Origin: Lamellibrachia columna
Taxonomy: Eukaryota; Annelida; Polychaeta; Sabellida; Siboglinidae
Assembly: GCA_963662155.1 (NCBI GenBank)
Contig: OY759262.1
Location: 53,904,990 to 53,968,989 of the forward strand
Direction: 5' to 3'
Length of the DNA stretch: 64,000 nt
Shown here: one piece after another, positions 54,715-64,000 of the stretch
Layout of the letters: each line of letters opens with the position of its first letter
How positions within the stretch are numbered: position 1 is the stretch's first letter
Program-made: the position numbers and the translations under genes
The notes under the pieces: model-generated
Databases searched by the model: none
Seen by the model: only the letters and a program-made list of their open reading frames with translations
What the model was told of the DNA's origin: nothing

Positions 54715-55855
54715 TCATAAGCATGATCCAGTTGCCAACTCCACTGTTGGTGGACTTTGGAGCACACACTGTGAACATGGACATTCCAGCTAAGTTTGTT
54801 ATCAAGATGGACACCTAGGTATTTGTACTGACTGATCTGGACAATTTGTTCACCATGGATAACAACAGGCAAGTGATCGGCAACAATACATTTAGCATAA
54901 AAAATGATATCTTGAGTCTTGAGTGGTTGTTGTCACACCAATGTACACAACTTTCAACTTCATAAGTGTACATACTGATGTCAGAATCAGCATGTAACAG
55001 ACTAAGAATAGCCGAATCATCAGAAAATGTTATTATGTAGTTGTTAGTACTGCTGCTGGTACAGTCATTTGTATATAGAAAGTACAAAATCGGCAAACTG
55101 ACACAACCTTGGGGTGCACCGACATTTGTTACCACAGTTTAGGAAAGAGTCTGATTTACTTTAACAAGCTGCACTGTGTATGTTAGAAAAGAATGATACC
55201 ACTTGATGATATATGGATTGACATTCATTAAGGGTGTGATATTGGATAAGGTTGAACGCCAAGCTAAAGTCTATAGACAATAGTCTAGCATAAGCATTGG
55301 GCTTAAGTGTTTCAAAATTAAATGGACAACAGTGTTGACAGCTTCATATGTTCCTCTGCCATGCCTGTAGGCATATTGGAATGGGTCAAGATAGTCCTGA
55401 ACGTCTAACCTCAGTTTACAAGCCACTAAGCATTCCAAACGTTTCATGACAATTGATGTAAGTGCAACAGGTCTGTAATCATTGTTTTCTTTTGGGCAAA
55501 TTATCTTTGGTACATAAGTAATATATGAGGTTTTCCAAAGTATTGGTACTCTGTGGCTATCGACCGAAAGTTGGAATATGGGGCACCAAGCTGGTGCCAG
55601 CTCCTCAGCAAATGTTTTCAATAAAAAAACTGGAATGCTATCAGGACCAGTTGCTTTTCTACTACATACATGTTGGAAGACTTTAGTAACAACATCTACA
55701 TCAATTTCGAGCATATCAGCATTACTGACAAACACATCGCTGAGCACAGAATCACATCTACTGGAAGAGTCCTGAGTATCAAAACGTCTGTAAAAATCAT
55801 TCATTTCACCAGCGAAAGCCTGTTCATTTGTATATCTAGTTCTTTGCATTTATAA
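54715..55855 (-). mobile_element. Degenerate jockey/L2-type LINE reverse transcriptase
   Basis: Minus strand: FYRRFDTQDSSSRCDS, SRKATGPDSIPVFLLKTFAE, NDYRPVALTSIVMKRLE, FQYAYRHGRGTYEAVNT, then after a gap NVGAPQGCVSLPILYFLYTN, FSDDSAIL (the FxDD catalytic motif) and KYLGVHLDNK-like residues. It is a different family from the CR1-like copies. A large frame break at about 55140-55270 removes the middle. Inactive. Confidence 0.8.
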
Positions 55856-55859
55856 TACA

Positions 55860-57230
55860 AGTTGAAATACTAAAACCAAATCAAACAATAAATAAAATGA
55901 TTACAGATCACCAAAGTGTTTGGTCACCTTTACTTTTTTGTTAGTGACAGCCACTTTCAAAGCTGACTCAACCACTTGTCTAAGCCAGCTAAATGCCATG
56001 TCTAAACCAGAGTGGGTTGACGGCTCCAGTGATATGTTTATTAAATCAATACATTTTATCACTTAATATTGTGTAAAAATATCATTATTTTTAATCATAA
56101 ACATTTATTGTGCTCAAGTATCAGTGAAAATGTGCAAGAATGTACCTTTGTATTTTATATATGGTATTTTAATAACACAATGTTGTTACTATATTTCTCT
56201 GTGACTTTCTTAGGCAATTTGGTGACTTTATTTTCATTATTTTTTTATGTAGCTTTATTTCCACGCACTATCCCTACATGTAAATCAACATAGACAAATA
56301 TTTAGTTGTATATGTAATATACCTTAACCTTTCATTAAATAACTATTTTATTTGCATATTTCAAGCCCCATGTTACAGTGGCCTACTTTCCATTTAGTGA
56401 TGTGTCCATCAAATTGACGTTGGATGGTAGCAATGTGCATGCATGTAATGGGTTGTCCATAGTACAATCAAATAATTGATTTCCTAAATATGTGGTGAGT
56501 ACCCATAATTGATAATGTTTATACTGTTTATATTCTATACTGTAGTTAAAGTTTATATAGTATATACAATATTATTCCTTTTTATTACCAGTTGCTTTCT
56601 GGATATTTTTTGTTGGTCAAATGCTGGTTTTTTGTCTGACATAATTATTTGAACATCTGTCCACATGCACAATTCACACCAGGAGGGCTGGTATATTACT
56701 GCCAGTCTCGGATGGTTTTACATTACAACCCACTTGGAGGCATTATGTTTAAAAATTGGACAATGGATGTGTCAATGAGAAAGGAAATTACCAACACCAT
56801 AGCAGATTAGACTGATGCTTATCTGTGTGCACTGATGGGACAGTAGTGACTCAATGAAGCTTTATAATTTAAAACAACCATTCTTCCATAACCGTTCTTC
56901 TTTCCACATCTTTATATGATCATTTACATGTTTGTTCATATTATGATGTAACTTTTTCAATTTGCTACATTTCAATGGGCCAATTCTTTCCCACCATAAT
57001 TTATCCAAGCATGAGCATGAAATAGGGCAACACTTAAATGCCTTGCATTTCTTGGACAATGACAAATGTACGTAATTTCATTGAAGTGGGTACCAATGTT
57101 TTGCTGACATATTAGACATATAATAACTGGCAAGATAAACTGTGCATAGTCTTGGTGCCTGACAACTACTTAGTGTACATTATTCATCAGGCATTTTGTA
57201 TAACAAAATGTGAATCCGAAAAGTGGAGGA
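55860..57230. other. Unassigned interval
   Basis: AT-rich. A Cys/Lys-rich minus-strand frame at 56862-57065 has no recognised motif. Nothing supportable. Confidence 0.35.
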
Positions 57231-57235
57231 TAGAA

Positions 57236-57354
57236 GGGAGTGGAGAAGAAGAAGAGCGAGACTGAGATGGGAGGACTGCGTGAAGAGAGATTTAATGGGA
57301 GGGGAATGGAGAATGAGGGATAGAGGGGAGTGGAACAATTGGTGGAGATGGTAG
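57236..57354 (+). mobile_element. LINE C-terminal fragment (RTE/L1-like)
   Basis: The plus strand reads REWRRRRARLRWEDCVKRDL then MGGEWRMRDRGEWNNW and TAG. The RWEDCVKRDL...W..R..W pattern is the usual end of some non-LTR reverse-transcriptase ORFs. Only this tail is present. Confidence 0.55.
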
Positions 57355-57359
57355 TAAAA

Positions 57360-58290
57360 CGGGACTAGTTATGAAGAAGGGGGAAAATAAATCATCAACC
57401 AGTATAAGTGCCAGCCTCACCCGGACTACAGGAAAAAAGAGGAGAGCAACAACAATAACTAGTCTAAGCACATGGGTGAGTTTATGTTATGCTAAGCCTA
57501 TGCCATGGAGATTATCAACATGCCACATATGCAACGTGCAGGCACTATATTGTATGTGGGTGTGTGCGTGCGCACGGCTACAACAAATCAAATGGTGTCC
57601 TCGACCAGACCTGAGGCGGAAGTATTCGGTACTAGAGTAAATGTTTTTAAATACTCGTACTCATATAACTGATGTGTTAGGTACTCGTATTCATACTCAA
57701 TGTACGTAGAATGTATGAGTCTGTGTACTGTGTACTTTTCAATATATACTGTGAAAACTAATTTATTTGTAGTTAACAAAATGAAACTTTCCTGAAGTAT
57801 TTCAATGTTCAATTTTTTTTTTAATGTTCAATTATTTGTGTAAATACTTTGTTTTTTCTGATTGATTACTCCCCTTTGGCTTTTCTTTGGCCTTTCATTC
57901 CTACATAGCACACACCCTTTTTCAATAGCCATGACTATGATACCAAAAACAAAAGACAACATACAGCAACTTTTCCCAGTAAGAAACACCCTGTTAAGCA
58001 AACAATTGTTTAATTTAATTTAATTTATATTGTTGTAGCCCGTCGGGTTGCGTCGGTAGGATCGTAACGTTAGTTCCGTTACTTGTAATTAAAACGTTGA
58101 TATATTTTTACATTCCTCTCACATACACACGTTCATGAACGAATTACACATAAACCCACATTCTGGAAACAACTTGAATTGTGTGAAGACACCACATGCG
58201 ACATAGCCATAGCCTAGGGCCGGGGTTCCGGGTATCGATCCGATGCCGATACACGCTCTAGGCCTAGATCATAGTAATAATAAGAAAATG
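57360..58290. other. Unassigned interval
   Basis: No recognised gene. A GTACTCGTA/TACTCATA-rich stretch lies at 57650-57710. Confidence 0.35.
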
Positions 58291-58297
58291 TACTAAC

Positions 58298-58485
58298 GTG
58301 TCGAATAGAATGTCTGCCGCTTCACTGTCATTCATATTTAAGACAGTCTTCAGGCGATCCCAACGTCCCTTTAGGTTTTTTAGTGTCACTCGTGTTGCCA
58401 ATCTCGCTTTATCCAACTTCTTTTTCTTCCTCATCGTCGCGGAACGCAACGGTGCACGCACAACCCGCCTGTCACGGTCAGCCAT
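58298..58485 (-). CDS. Candidate first exon, basic protein
   Basis: ATG at 58485 opens MADRDRRVVRAPLRSATMRK, then LDKARLATRVTLKNLKGRWD and NMNDSEAADILFDT, ending at a donor CGACAC/GTTAGT. The region is GC-richer than its surroundings, as expected around a start. It may be the 5' exon of the minus-strand gene whose last exons lie at 54.1-54.7 kb; no linking exon was found. Family not recognised. Confidence 0.4.
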
Positions 58486-58489
58486 GTTG

Positions 58490-59160
58490 CCCGAATGTCA
58501 ATAAACTCTGAGCAAGTCGCCGGTGCGCGCGTGATCACGTGATGCATATCTTTTGCATGCTTCGCCCTGTGGTTTCGCGCCATAAACACTATTCGCAACT
58601 TTTCGTAACGAAACAGTAAAAATGCAAACACATATATTTGGCTTATTAAACGTATTTTGGCAGGCTGTATCATTTACAAATGTTTATTCTAGTACCAAGA
58701 ACATTATATTATTAAATGAGCAACAAATAAAGTACTTTTCATTAATTCCAATTCTCTTAGAAATGCATAACTAAGGCAATAGCATTTGCATACGACCCCA
58801 GCTTGTTACAATCCTGCAAGTCTTAGAAATCAAATACTTTAAAATTGTCATACAATACAAACCCGTAAATATGAAACGGCTCTTCCCATGCGATATTCGG
58901 TTGCCAGTGTAACGCATAGAAGCAAATCTTCAGTCAACGTGTTTTCTTTTATGTTTTATTTAAATTCAGTAACATTGTCCGTCAAATGTATTGAAACTAG
59001 TACATTTCAAAACGTAAAGCACAACTTTGTCCACATACTATGGCGCACAATTATATGCTTAATGGGTGAAGCGTTTGTTCCAATAACAACTTATAACTTT
59101 TAACATCACCAAGATAATATTGTCCAGTTGTTGGAAACAAACACAACTAACTGCGATTTT
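58490..59160. other. Unassigned interval
   Basis: No gene, RNA or repeat recognised. Confidence 0.35.
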
Positions 59161-59164
59161 TATA

Positions 59165-59300
59165 AAGCGCCTTCTTTACTTTCACAAGGACATCGGCATC
59201 CAATTGTATTATCGGAGTAGTTCATTAATGCTTCCATTTAAGATGCGCAACAGCTTCTACTTTCGTCGGCCTACCTGAAACATAATATTTCGTATTTACA
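59165..59300 (-). other. Conserved block B (homologous to 40325-40460)
   Basis: Minus strand: AATACGAAATATTATGTTTC then AG, followed by sequence containing GGATGCCGATGTCCTTGTGA. It matches block A across both the intron-like and exon-like parts. Coding frame not conserved between copies. Confidence 0.4.
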
Positions 59301-59869
59301 GTAGACTTCCAAAAAAATACATATTAATACGTACGATTTTGGCACCTGTCAGTGCAAACTGTCTAATAATATGCATAGACAAAGTCCACATATGTGCTTT
59401 ATTTATTTGTAATTAAACATTCTCCCTTTCTTTCAATAAGCTGACAGTAAGTGTGATTTCTGTAGGCTAGCTATAACAGAACACACATTTTCAAATAAAC
59501 TATATATGTGGCTCCCGTCGAGATATTCAACCAGGTAATGCCTCACGTACACATCGCATGGTGCTAGTAGACTGTAATACATGTATACGCGATTACATAT
59601 TTGTCATGTATATATGTGCTAACGACACCTGCATATCGACGCATTATAAAGGAGGTTTTACCACAAACAGAAGATACAGAACATATTGGATTCATCCAGC
59701 AGCCATCATCGTACTAAAACCGTATTAACTGTCTCGTACATCTAAATGGAAAGTAGGCATGATGCACGAAACCGCAGTAAAAAGGTCATCAAATTATATG
59801 GCTAATTAGGAAAGCTATCACATATAAGGGGAAACAGCTAATTGTACCACAGTACAAATAATTGAATAG

Positions 59870-60071
59870 GGGATAACATGCTATTGAGTAGTACTGATGC
59901 ATCTCCATGGTATATCCCGTAGAACAAGGCGAGTGCACCAACGTGTCTCCTTTGTGCTAGTCTTTGTATGGCATTCCTGCTCAGGGAAGCCTTAGGCATA
60001 GCTATGATGTTGACAGTTCGTCTCTGTGTGGCATCAGGTCTGCCTAGTGATCTTTCGTAAGGCTGTCATCC

Positions 60072-60103
<32 letters not shown>

Positions 60104-60330
60104 CATATTCCATCTTTGATCTCACCATGTTCTTGTAGATCATAGTCCGTTGGTTTGTGTTCAAGTAAGGTATGTTCAGGTGGCCAAGCCGCTTTCCTGC
60201 ATCTTTGGCCATCTTTTCTACTACGCATGTCCCTTTGTAGAAACGGGACAGCCGTCTGAATATAAGCATCCGGTAACGCAGAGTTTCACAAAGCAAATCG
60301 GGTACGGGAGAGGTATTTCGCGTTAACCTC
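59870..60330 (-). mobile_element. LINE RT C-terminal remnant, interrupted by (AT)n
   Basis: Minus strand: AGKRLGHLNIPYLNTNQRTM then IYKNMVRSKMEYVSY, then an (AT)n tract (60070-60099), then RRHVGALALFYGIYHGDASV in another frame. This is the C-terminal region of a non-LTR reverse transcriptase of a third family. Inactive. Confidence 0.6.
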
Positions 60331-60371
60331 AAGTATTAGATTTATTCTAAGTATATCATGCATTAATTTAC

Positions 60372-60540
60372 CTTTGAACCTTTGTCTGTAGCCATGCCCC
60401 GAGGTATGTAGGGCAGGCACTCACGCATGCCAAGAAGCATTCCAAGACGCATTGCACGCATAGCAATATTCTGTTCGCGACCCTCTCCGCTGACCTTGCC
60501 ACGCCGTACTTGACACATACCACCGACACAACAAAATGTC
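60372..60540 (-). CDS. Candidate small Cys-containing exon
   Basis: Minus strand after a long CT-rich tract (60547-60593 on plus as GAGA): MTFCCVGGMCQVRRGKVSGE, then MRAMRLGMLLGMRECLPYIP, ending at AAAG/GTAAAT. The pyrimidine tract and donor make an exon plausible, but no partner exon was identified and the family is unknown. Confidence 0.28.
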
Positions 60541-60674
60541 ATTTAGTGAGTGAGAGAGGGGGGAGAGAGAGATAGGGAGCGAGAGCGAGAGAGTTTCGCA
60601 TATTAACTTAGACAGACATATATGTAATTATACATGCAATTATTAATTGGCATCACTGCTATGACCATGTATGT

Positions 60675-60680
<6 letters not shown>

Positions 60681-60725
<45 letters not shown>

Positions 60726-60737
60726 TATATATACATG

Positions 60738-60777
<40 letters not shown>

Positions 60778-60789
60778 TATATATACATG

Positions 60790-60864
<75 letters not shown>

Positions 60865-60880
60865 CATACATATATATCAA
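60681..60880. repeat. (AT)n microsatellite with CATATTATATATACATGTTA inserts
   Basis: About 200 bp of TA with two copies of a CATATTATATATACATGTT interruption, then CATA. Confidence 0.95.
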
Positions 60881-60955
60881 CTGTTTGCAAAAAAGAAGTA
60901 AGAAGTATTACTTTGATTTTAAAATAACGGTTTTATAATTGTTTAGTTAGAGCGA

Positions 60956-61612
60956 TTATATATGATGATTACTTTTTGCCATGGGAGGCGAATTCTTCGG
61001 TCGGTGATTTAGCCAGCGCTTAATGCCTAGGACACGATGTTGTTGTGGTCTTCCGCCGCCATAGGTCCTTGGCACAGGTTCTCTTATTGTCTCAATTTCC
61101 ATCTCTGGGCCAGATGGTGGTTTCGGCGGGATCGATTTACGATTGGGAACATGTTTTTGTGTACTTCTGCCACCATAGGTCCTTGGCACAGGTTCTCTTA
61201 TTGTCTCCATTTCCATCTCTGGGCCAGATGGTGGTTTCGGCGGGACCGATTTACGATTGGGAACATGTTTTTGTGTACTTCTGCCACCATAGGTCCTTGG
61301 CACTGGTTCTCTTATTGTCTCCATTTCCATCTCTGGGCCAGATGGTGGTTTCGGCTGGACCGATTTACGATTGGGAACATGTTTTTGTGTTCTTCTGCCA
61401 CCATAGGCCCTTGGCACAGGTTCTCTTATTGTCTCCATTTCCATCTCTGGGCCAGATGATGGTTTCGGTGGGACCAACTTACGATTTGGAACAACATGTG
61501 ATTTTCTGTCGAGATGCATCTCTGGCTCGAACGTTGTCTTGTCTCCCTGCCTTCCTACTGCTGCTGCATGCAAGTAGTAGACAATAGGTTCTGAGACCTC
61601 AAACTTTATCAC
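60956..61612 (-). CDS. Tandem-repeat protein with 38-residue units
   Basis: A 218-codon open frame. After a short N-terminus (MIKFEVSEPIVYYLHAAAVG) come four units of exactly 114 bp (38 residues) built on PNRKSVPPKPPSGPEMEMET followed by IREPVPRTYGGRSTQKH. The first unit is partial. Rich in Pro, Lys, Glu and Arg; no membrane segment or signal peptide; likely disordered. Changes between units are few and keep the frame. Family and function not recognised. It lies just outside the second Polinton, on the same strand. Confidence 0.55.
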   Translation of the reverse strand: MIKFEVSEPIVYYLHAAAVGRQGDKTTFEPEMHLDRKSHVVPNRKLVPPKPSSGPEMEMETIREPVPRAYGGRRTQKHVPNRKSVQPKPPSGPEMEMETIREPVPRTYGGRSTQKHVPNRKSVPPKPPSGPEMEMETIREPVPRTYGGRSTQKHVPNRKSIPPKPPSGPEMEIETIREPVPRTYGGGRPQQHRVLGIKRWLNHRPKNSPPMAKSNHHI

Positions 61613-61829
61613 GTGACCGACATCAAAGGAACATCAAAGGCAAAACACCCTAATATCGCCCACCGCTAATGAGTGCGCGCAGCCAATCAGAGAGCGTCAG
61701 AGCGCCCCCTGGCGGTGGTAGCCGAGCGTGCGTGACGTAAGCGCCCCTAGCGACTGGAGGAGGAACGAGCATGGACCTAGTTACGTTTACCGAAGGGTCG
61801 TTAACCTAGTAAGGAGACGAACACAATCG

Positions 61830-62050
61830 TACGGTGCACACGTATTTTATTGAATACAACAAAGCGGCAGCAGTACAAACGAGGCGATCGTATGCGATTG
61901 GATACAACGAGCTGGGTATGACGAAGATGAAGTGGAGGCGACTTGCAAATGGTGACCATCGCGCCAGAGGTCGCGAACTTACGGGTGTCTCCACCGCGCC
62001 AGAGGTTCGAGGGCGAGCTTACGGGTGGAGCGACCACCGCGCCAGAGGCT
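61830..62050 (-). terminator. Late-gene polyadenylation region of element 2
   Basis: The minus strand carries AATAAA at about 61844-61849 in the block shared with element 1, 200 bp downstream of the protease stop. Between them are about three copies of a CCGCGCCAGAGG-containing unit. Confidence 0.55.
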
Positions 62051-62529
62051 CAGTATGATACGTTATAGTACGGTATACCCTTTTTTAGCAGCCTAATCCA
62101 ATCGAACACGCGACAATCGTTAGCGACCAGATCGGTGTGGAAAGCGTTGACGAAAGTTCTCATAGGAGCGCCGTTACAACGAAGCATGATATAAGTGACG
62201 CAATATTGTCCGCAAACGTTAGACACACCACTCTGATGTCTCTTGCTATTATGAGTCCACTCGGAACAGTGTTTGTTCAAGAAGGTGCGGAACGCCGCGT
62301 GACGAGGCGGCAGACCGTACGAACAGAAGTATTCGCCGCGCCCGTCGGAGGACAGGTACAGCGCTATCCAATGTTCGCCCGGTTCGTCGCCGTCGTCGGT
62401 GTTGCACACGAAGGCGATCGGCAAAGCGTCAATTGATGCAGGCAGTCCATCTCGGGGTACGACGCCGCCAAAGACGGACGCGGTGTTCGGATCCATCGCC
62501 AGTAGACGGGCGATCTGCAGGGTGTCCAT
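62050..62529 (-). CDS. Polinton adenain-like cysteine protease, intact
   Basis: A 159-residue complete frame. GEHWIALYL carries the predicted catalytic His, and SNVCGQYCVTYIM carries the predicted catalytic Cys followed by Gly, as in adenovirus-type proteases. The acidic residue would lie between them (around SDGRGEYF). Expected role: maturation of capsid and core proteins. The start codon lies one base after the hexon-like TGA, so the two genes are packed head to tail. Full length compared with the broken copy in element 1. Confidence 0.88.
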   Translation of the reverse strand: MDTLQIARLLAMDPNTASVFGGVVPRDGLPASIDALPIAFVCNTDDGDEPGEHWIALYLSSDGRGEYFCSYGLPPRHAAFRTFLNKHCSEWTHNSKRHQSGVSNVCGQYCVTYIMLRCNGAPMRTFVNAFHTDLVANDCRVFDWIRLLKKGIPYYNVSY

Positions 62530-62530
62530 C

Positions 62531-63847
62531 TCAGTAGTCGTAGATGACGTTGCGGTTCTTGTCTATTTCCAGCACGGACTCGAATTCGGCGTAGGCGACG
62601 ACGTTCACTGTGGTCCGAAGCGCTTCTCGGAAATGAAATTCTAAGCGCAGGTTGCCCTTTTGTACCAGATTAAAGCAGGGACCGTCGCACTGGTCGGGGG
62701 TAAGGTCGAAACAGAAGAAGGTGTAGCCGTCTCGGTACTCGTCGCGAGTCAGACCGTTCCCCTCGTCCTGCCATATCTTGCTGGTCGAGGTGAACATGCT
62801 TGCGTAGCTCCTGGCGAAGAGGTTTTCAGCGAAGTTGGGCTGGAAGGGTTTGGCGGGTATCTGACGACCGTCCACGTACACGGAGACGAAGCTGATGGCG
62901 TTGTTCTTGGCGTGAAATGGGTTTGTGGCGTACGTGCCGTTGTAGGCGTCGTTGTCGATGCAGCACAGTACGAGACGTTTCGGCAGGGAGCCGAGGAACA
63001 GGTTCTCGTGGGTGTGCGACAGAGCGCCCGTGGGAATGGAGTACACCTTGCATTCGACGGGTCGTAACGCATACTTGACCGTGGTCCGATCGAGAGCCAT
63101 GATGTGAGCCTTCTGCACGGCTGGATTGATGGTGGCCTTCTTCACGAACAAGGACGCGTTGACGACGACTATCTTGTACTCGTTCGCTCCACCGGCTATC
63201 AGCGCAAACGCGGGCGTGCTGCGCACCAGTCGCAACTTGACGTCGACACCGTTGATCAGGAATTTATCCTGGAGAAACATATCCACGTGGAGACGACCTA
63301 TCATGTCGACCACGCGACTGCCGGCTATGTAGTCTCGTCGAGTCACGAACCCGGGGTTAGGATCGGGTCCGGCGGCTAGCTCGGAGGCGTGCATGCGACT
63401 AGCCTTGTCCTTGTACCACAGCTGATTCGTCAGCTGCGTCGACTTGGCATCGAATCCGTAACTCAGCAGCGTCTCTATGTAGGATCGATACGGGTACGAG
63501 TTGGAGGCCGAAGAGGTCACGAGCGTGTCGTTCAGAGAGAGGTCGATGTGGCTGAACAGCGAATGCAAGAAGTTGTTCACCGGTCCCACGGGTTCGCCCG
63601 CGTCGATATCGTTACCGTTGGCTCGCGTCACCTTCACCTGCAAGTGGAGCATCGTGTTGGCGAGATCTATGTAATCGTCTCCCGATCCGGGGATGAAGAA
63701 TTCGATCGGTCCTCCAGAGTCCAGAGAGGCCGTGGGTTGATGTTCCACCACATGACTGTCGGCGATGCAGTTCTGAGTGGGGGGTACGGTAAAGAGATCC
63801 AGCTCGGTCTTGACTCCCTCGCACGACTGTCTATGCACGAACGCCAT
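62531..63847 (-). CDS. Polinton hexon-like major capsid protein (F54H12.2-like), intact
   Basis: A complete 438-residue frame. The N-terminal pattern LDLFTVPPTQNCIADSHVVE then SGGPIEFFIPGSGDDYIDLA is the hallmark of the F54H12.2-like capsid family found in Polintons and adintoviruses. The C-terminus ends EIDKNRNVIYDY. Start chosen at 63847 because it is the first ATG and overlaps the upstream core-gene stop by a few codons. All lesions seen in element 1 (nonsense codon, frameshift, loss of start) are absent here. Confidence 0.9.
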   Translation of the reverse strand: MAFVHRQSCEGVKTELDLFTVPPTQNCIADSHVVEHQPTASLDSGGPIEFFIPGSGDDYIDLANTMLHLQVKVTRANGNDIDAGEPVGPVNNFLHSLFSHIDLSLNDTLVTSSASNSYPYRSYIETLLSYGFDAKSTQLTNQLWYKDKASRMHASELAAGPDPNPGFVTRRDYIAGSRVVDMIGRLHVDMFLQDKFLINGVDVKLRLVRSTPAFALIAGGANEYKIVVVNASLFVKKATINPAVQKAHIMALDRTTVKYALRPVECKVYSIPTGALSHTHENLFLGSLPKRLVLCCIDNDAYNGTYATNPFHAKNNAISFVSVYVDGRQIPAKPFQPNFAENLFARSYASMFTSTSKIWQDEGNGLTRDEYRDGYTFFCFDLTPDQCDGPCFNLVQKGNLRLEFHFREALRTTVNVVAYAEFESVLEIDKNRNVIYDY

Positions 63848-64000
63848 CTCTGTTGTCGAATATGTCGGCCACGCGTTTCTGGGACGTCTGTTTCTTGCGG
63901 CGTCTCTTTACTGCAGTGACGGTCGGCCTTGCGGCCGCTCGTTTTATACGTTTACCAGGGGGGTTCCGAATACTGCTGAGCACGGCATCGGTGACGCGTC
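63831..64000 (-). CDS. Polinton core protein (pX/pVI-like) C-terminus, runs off window
   Basis: The frame from the window edge reads RVTDAVLSSIRNPPGKRIKR, AAARPTVTAV, then KRRRKKQTSQKRVADIFDNR and TAG at 63831-63833. It is strongly basic, fits a DNA-binding core protein, and its RVTDA segment aligns with the core-protein relic in element 1. Its stop overlaps the hexon-like start by 17 bp. Confidence 0.68.
   Translation of the reverse strand, partial: RVTDAVLSSIRNPPGKRIKRAAARPTVTAVKRRRKKQTSQKRVADIFDNRDGVRA

Larger units (their letters stand above)
61640..64000 (-). mobile_element. Polinton/Maverick element 2, one end, late genes intact
   Basis: Protease, hexon-like capsid gene and core protein are in the same order and strand as in element 1, with no lesion in any visible frame. 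The element runs off the right edge. The terminal region shares GCGCCCCTAGCGACTGGAG and GTGCACACGTATTTTATTGA with element 1. A tandem repeat (CGCGCCAGAGGTCGCGAACT ... CACCGCGCCAGAGG) fills 61937-62050. Confidence 0.9.

Noticed and set aside
61037..61587. Plus-strand repeat frames (Trp/Phe/His-rich) opposite the 38-residue-repeat ORF
   Set aside because: The minus strand has hydrophilic, Pro/Lys/Glu-rich units with a start codon and is more protein-like. The plus frames exist because the unit length is a multiple of three.
62137..63919. Plus-strand frames opposite element 2 genes
   Set aside because: Same reason: antisense shadows of intact minus-strand genes.

Overview
The window looks like nuclear DNA from a marine invertebrate, most plausibly a mollusc or another lophotrochozoan. 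That placement is inference. It rests on spliceosomal introns, AATAAA signals, very dense (AT)n/(CA)n/(CATA)n microsatellites, and the mobile-element mix: Polinton/Maverick, Tc1 and pogo, Ty3/gypsy with a SCAN-like Gag, CR1-like LINEs, Penelope-like, tyrosine-recombinase and Ginger/GIN-type integrase. No rRNA or convincing tRNA gene was seen. Most long reading frames through microsatellites are artefacts.

Layout. 1-2.5 kb: a 24-bp minisatellite and an old AT-rich array. 2.5-7.6 kb: the one clear host-type gene, a split, secreted-type protease-inhibitor gene with two Kunitz-antistasin exons, two small four-cysteine exons and a WAP-like exon. All inferred splice phases agree. It contains a decayed duplicate Kunitz exon, a pogo-like transposon end and a dead Tc1 transposase. 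7.6-11.6 kb: a fold-back element, local duplications, a tyrosine-recombinase fragment and microsatellites. 11.6-19.5 kb: a decayed Polinton (protease, hexon-like and penton-like capsid genes, small core and membrane proteins, integrase, probable PolB tail, packaging ATPase) interrupted by a split GIN1-like integrase gene.

19.5-35.2 kb: a near-perfect inverted repeat with arms of about 7.4 kb around a 968-bp spacer. Each arm carries a signal-peptide-like exon, a CR1-like LINE and the 5' part of a broken gypsy element; the spacer continues that gypsy element. The left arm starts exactly where the Polinton ATPase is cut off. This is either a real inverted duplication or an assembly fold-back.

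35.2-47.5 kb: a diverged copy of the signal-peptide exon segment, remnants of Tc1, Penelope-like, PIN/FEN-like and CR1-like elements, a decayed Kunitz exon, and long (CATA)n arrays. 48-58.5 kb: exons of a P2X7-C-terminus-like gene on the plus strand, broken by a young CR1-like LINE and a nonsense codon, converging on minus-strand exons of an unidentified conserved gene that flank an older LINE. 59-61.6 kb: LINE fragments and an intact minus-strand ORF with 38-residue repeats. 61.6-64 kb: the end of a second Polinton whose protease, hexon-like capsid gene and core-protein 3' end are all open and tightly packed.
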